From Streptosporangium sp. NBC_01755 (lineage in GTDB: Bacteria > Actinomycetota > Actinomycetes > Streptosporangiales > Streptosporangiaceae): DNA of 64,000 nucleotides. Position 1 is the first letter of the stretch. Each line of letters begins with the position of its first letter. The translations under genes and the position numbers were made by a program. A model generated the notes under the pieces. That model did not search any database and was not told the DNA's origin. It was given only the letters and a program-made list of their open reading frames with translations. The stretch covers positions 2,480,001 through 2,544,000 of the forward strand of contig NZ_CP109131.1 in the NCBI RefSeq assembly GCF_035917995.1. The letters are read 5' to 3'. Positions 62,093-64,000 of this stretch are shown piece by piece.

Positions 62093-64000
62093 TCACCCCG
62101 CTACGGCACGAGTGTCGTCGTACGCCGTCGGCTCGGGTGGCACCGTGTGCCGTTCAGGCTGCTGTGCTCGCAGGTGTTCCGCGAGCGCGGTGATCCGCCG
62201 CAGCGGCCCCAAGTCCAGCGGTGGTAGCGGCTGAGAACCGGCCAGCGCATCGGCGGCGGCGCGGATGGCCGCTCGCAGCGGTGAGTCCTCAACGACCTCG
62301 TCATGCAGGACGTTGCCGTCGTGTTCGACGGTGACACGGTGGTGGTTACGGTCCAGCTGCCACCCGCTGGCCGTGGTGACCGGGTCGAGGTGCACGGTGA
62401 CCTGGGTGCGGCCGGCGTGGACGGTGAGATACCGGTGCCGGTCGTCGGCGGGGCGGATGCCGCGCCGCCACCCGCCTACCTGATCGGGAACGTTGTCCAG
62501 GACGATGGCTGGGGTCGTGATGCTGGAGTTAAGCTCCAGATGTATGACGGCGTCGCCGGTGTGGAGGGTGGAATGCTCGGTCAGGCCCGACACGAACAGC
62601 CGTGAGTCGTAGATCGCACGGAGCATCGCCTGTTGCGGGCGCGTCGCCAGGTAGACGGCGAAGTCATCGGGGGACAGGAAGCGGCGCAGCACGGCGAGCA
62701 TGTGCAGCCATTCGTAGCCGAGGACCCCGTAGGTGCGGTCAATAAACCTGCCGACGGCAATGTCACCGCTGCGGTCCTTGGTGAACGTGACCGTGATGTG
62801 GTGGATCGGGATACCGGGGGCGTACTCCTTGAGGAGGTCGGCGGCGAGATCGAGAGCGCGGGCGTGTCGGTACTGATCGATGATCATGATGCGAGCGTTG
62901 GGGTGTTCGTCGAGCAGGCGGACGAACGCGTCAATCTCGTGCCCCTGACAGGCGGGTTTCTCCAGCAGGACCCGTGGAGCCGAATCATGGATAAAGATCG
63001 ACTGCAGTACGGGGAGGTGATCGGAGGTGGGACAGCACACCGACCACAGGCCGATGTCGGCGGCGACCTCTGCTGATAGCTCCTCAACACCGTGACGAAA
63101 GCTTCGGTAGGACTGGGGCAGATCCTGGTGTTTGGGGTCGAGAACCGTCAGCCGGGCGCCGACTTCAGCGAGAAGCTGAGCGTGCAGTCGGCCGGCGGCG
63201 CCGTAGCCGACCACACACGCCGCAGTGCCGGGCAGAGCCGCGAGGCCGGCCTCAGCGGTCCACGTGCGCACCCCGGCGGCCAGGTAGGTGTCGTAGTAGG
63301 CGTCGTATAGGCCGGAGGTGGTGATGACGTCGTCGACGAGATCGGTGTGCACTCCGGGCGGAGTCGCGTCGGCCTGGGAGCAGAGGGCTTTCGCGGCGAT
63401 GAGCGTTCCGGCCCGGTAGGCGTCGTAGCCCTGATTGGGAATGGCGTCCGACTCAAACAGATTGAGGGAGCGGCCGTCGCCGAGGACCGTCACCTTGGCA
63501 CCGCCCCGTAGATGGTAGCGGCGGCCGATCCCGGGAATCTCCACCACCGTCTCAGTGAGCTGCGGATCAGTGGCCAGCAGGGCGAAGTCGCGGGTGGCGT
63601 ACGGGGCCAGGACGACGCCGTCGGGCAGCAGTCCGATCGCCTCGGCGGTGAGCGCGTCCTCCCCGGTAGTGCCGACCAGCAGGAAGGGCCGTACCGCACG
63701 CATCGCGTCAACGGCGGTGCGGTAGGTGGGATGGCCGGCCTCGGCGGCGGCGATCAGGGCGAGCGGCTCTGGATCAACGACGTGGACCTGACAGCCCTGG
63801 GCGCGCAGCGCGGATGCCAGGCGCGATCCGAGAGTGCCGTAGCCTAGAACAAGTATCGTGCGACCGATGACCTTCATGGCGGGCAACAGCTCCCGCAGCC
63901 GCCGCAGGCACGAGTCGGCGATCTCCGGGTAGCCGAGGTTCGTCTTCAGCACTGAGCGCGCCAGGTTGAACACCGGGATGGCGAGTGACCCAGCAGTGGT
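62093..64000 (-). CDS. Two-Rossmann-domain dehydrogenase fusion, 5' end cut by window edge
   Basis: At least 635 residues; the frame stays open through base 64000, so the N-terminus is missing. Domain 1 resembles the NAD-binding part of adenosylhomocysteinase (PVFNLARSVLKTNLGY, then TILVLGYGTLGSRLASALRAQG). Domain 2 resembles Gfo/Idh/MocA oxidoreductases (CVVGYGAAGRLHAQLLAEVG, then VLLEKPACQGHEIDAFV with the EKP motif). A beta-rich C-terminal part follows. The fusion is unusual and I cannot name a product. It is separated from the CYTH-CHAD gene by a slightly AT-richer gap and may begin an accessory region to the right. Confidence 0.75.
   Translation of the reverse strand, partial: TTAGSLAIPVFNLARSVLKTNLGYPEIADSCLRRLRELLPAMKVIGRTILVLGYGTLGSRLASALRAQGCQVHVVDPEPLALIAAAEAGHPTYRTAVDAMRAVRPFLLVGTTGEDALTAEAIGLLPDGVVLAPYATRDFALLATDPQLTETVVEIPGIGRRYHLRGGAKVTVLGDGRSLNLFESDAIPNQGYDAYRAGTLIAAKALCSQADATPPGVHTDLVDDVITTSGLYDAYYDTYLAAGVRTWTAEAGLAALPGTAACVVGYGAAGRLHAQLLAEVGARLTVLDPKHQDLPQSYRSFRHGVEELSAEVAADIGLWSVCCPTSDHLPVLQSIFIHDSAPRVLLEKPACQGHEIDAFVRLLDEHPNARIMIIDQYRHARALDLAADLLKEYAPGIPIHHITVTFTKDRSGDIAVGRFIDRTYGVLGYEWLHMLAVLRRFLSPDDFAVYLATRPQQAMLRAIYDSRLFVSGLTEHSTLHTGDAVIHLELNSSITTPAIVLDNVPDQVGGWRRGIRPADDRHRYLTVHAGRTQVTVHLDPVTTASGWQLDRNHHRVTVEHDGNVLHDEVVEDSPLRAAIRAAADALAGSQPLPPLDLGPLRRITALAEHLRAQQPERHTVPPEPTAYDDTRAVAG

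Overview
The window is high-GC DNA with short intergenic gaps, many GTG starts, ATGA/GTGA gene overlaps and leaderless promoters. The gene content is that of a filamentous actinomycete: a mazG-eno-FtsB-DUF501-ppx run, DUF6292 and DUF4287 proteins, a CYTH-CHAD protein, and a bacterial-type cystathionine beta-synthase next to a MetB-like enzyme. It looks most like the Streptosporangium/Nonomuraea group, but that placement is inference from gene content and style, not from a marker gene.

Left third (1-22 kb): mostly metabolic and housekeeping genes. They include a threonine dehydratase cut by the left edge, a FIST sensor, a MoxR-like AAA ATPase paired with a VWA protein, and the transsulfuration enzymes MetB and CBS flanking a histidine kinase. 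There is also a decayed SGNH hydrolase, a PQQ-propeller lipoprotein, a thiolase, a Bax-inhibitor-1 protein, an HxlR regulator, and an NADH dehydrogenase (ndh) with two Rex-type operators upstream. A short-variable-arm tRNA with anticodon UAA lies next to ndh.

22-31 kb: one long minus-strand run, mfd, SurA-like lipoprotein, mazG, eno, FtsB-like, DUF501 and ppx. This is a typical actinobacterial housekeeping block.

32-50 kb: the most distinctive region, a predicted sulfated exopolysaccharide locus. A plus-strand arm (Wzz, Wzy-like polymerase, kinase-like protein, sulfotransferase, Wzx flippase, sulfotransferase) runs head-on into a minus-strand arm (priming sugar transferase, CysQ, CysD, CysN, sulfotransferase, GT2, WecG/TagA/CpsF glycosyltransferase). 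Just outside the plus arm sit an APS kinase and a membrane-anchored GH26-type glycoside hydrolase. Together they could make PAPS (CysDN then CysC), transfer sulfate with three sulfotransferases, and remove the product PAP (CysQ). No PAPS/APS reductase or sulfite reductase is seen here, so the sulfate activation genes probably serve sulfation rather than cysteine synthesis.

50-62 kb: translation, precursor and polyphosphate genes (pth, rplY, prs, glmU, tRNA-Gln). They are followed by an acyl desaturase with a double palindromic operator, a TetR regulator with a long charged helix, polyphosphate kinase, a Nudix-phosphatase fusion and a CYTH-CHAD protein. A two-Rossmann-domain dehydrogenase fusion runs off the right edge.

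A dispersed palindromic repeat family (at least four copies, at about 26.1, 50.8, 52.2 and 56.3 kb) sits at the 3' ends of genes. In three places it supplies, overlaps or abuts the last codons of a gene.
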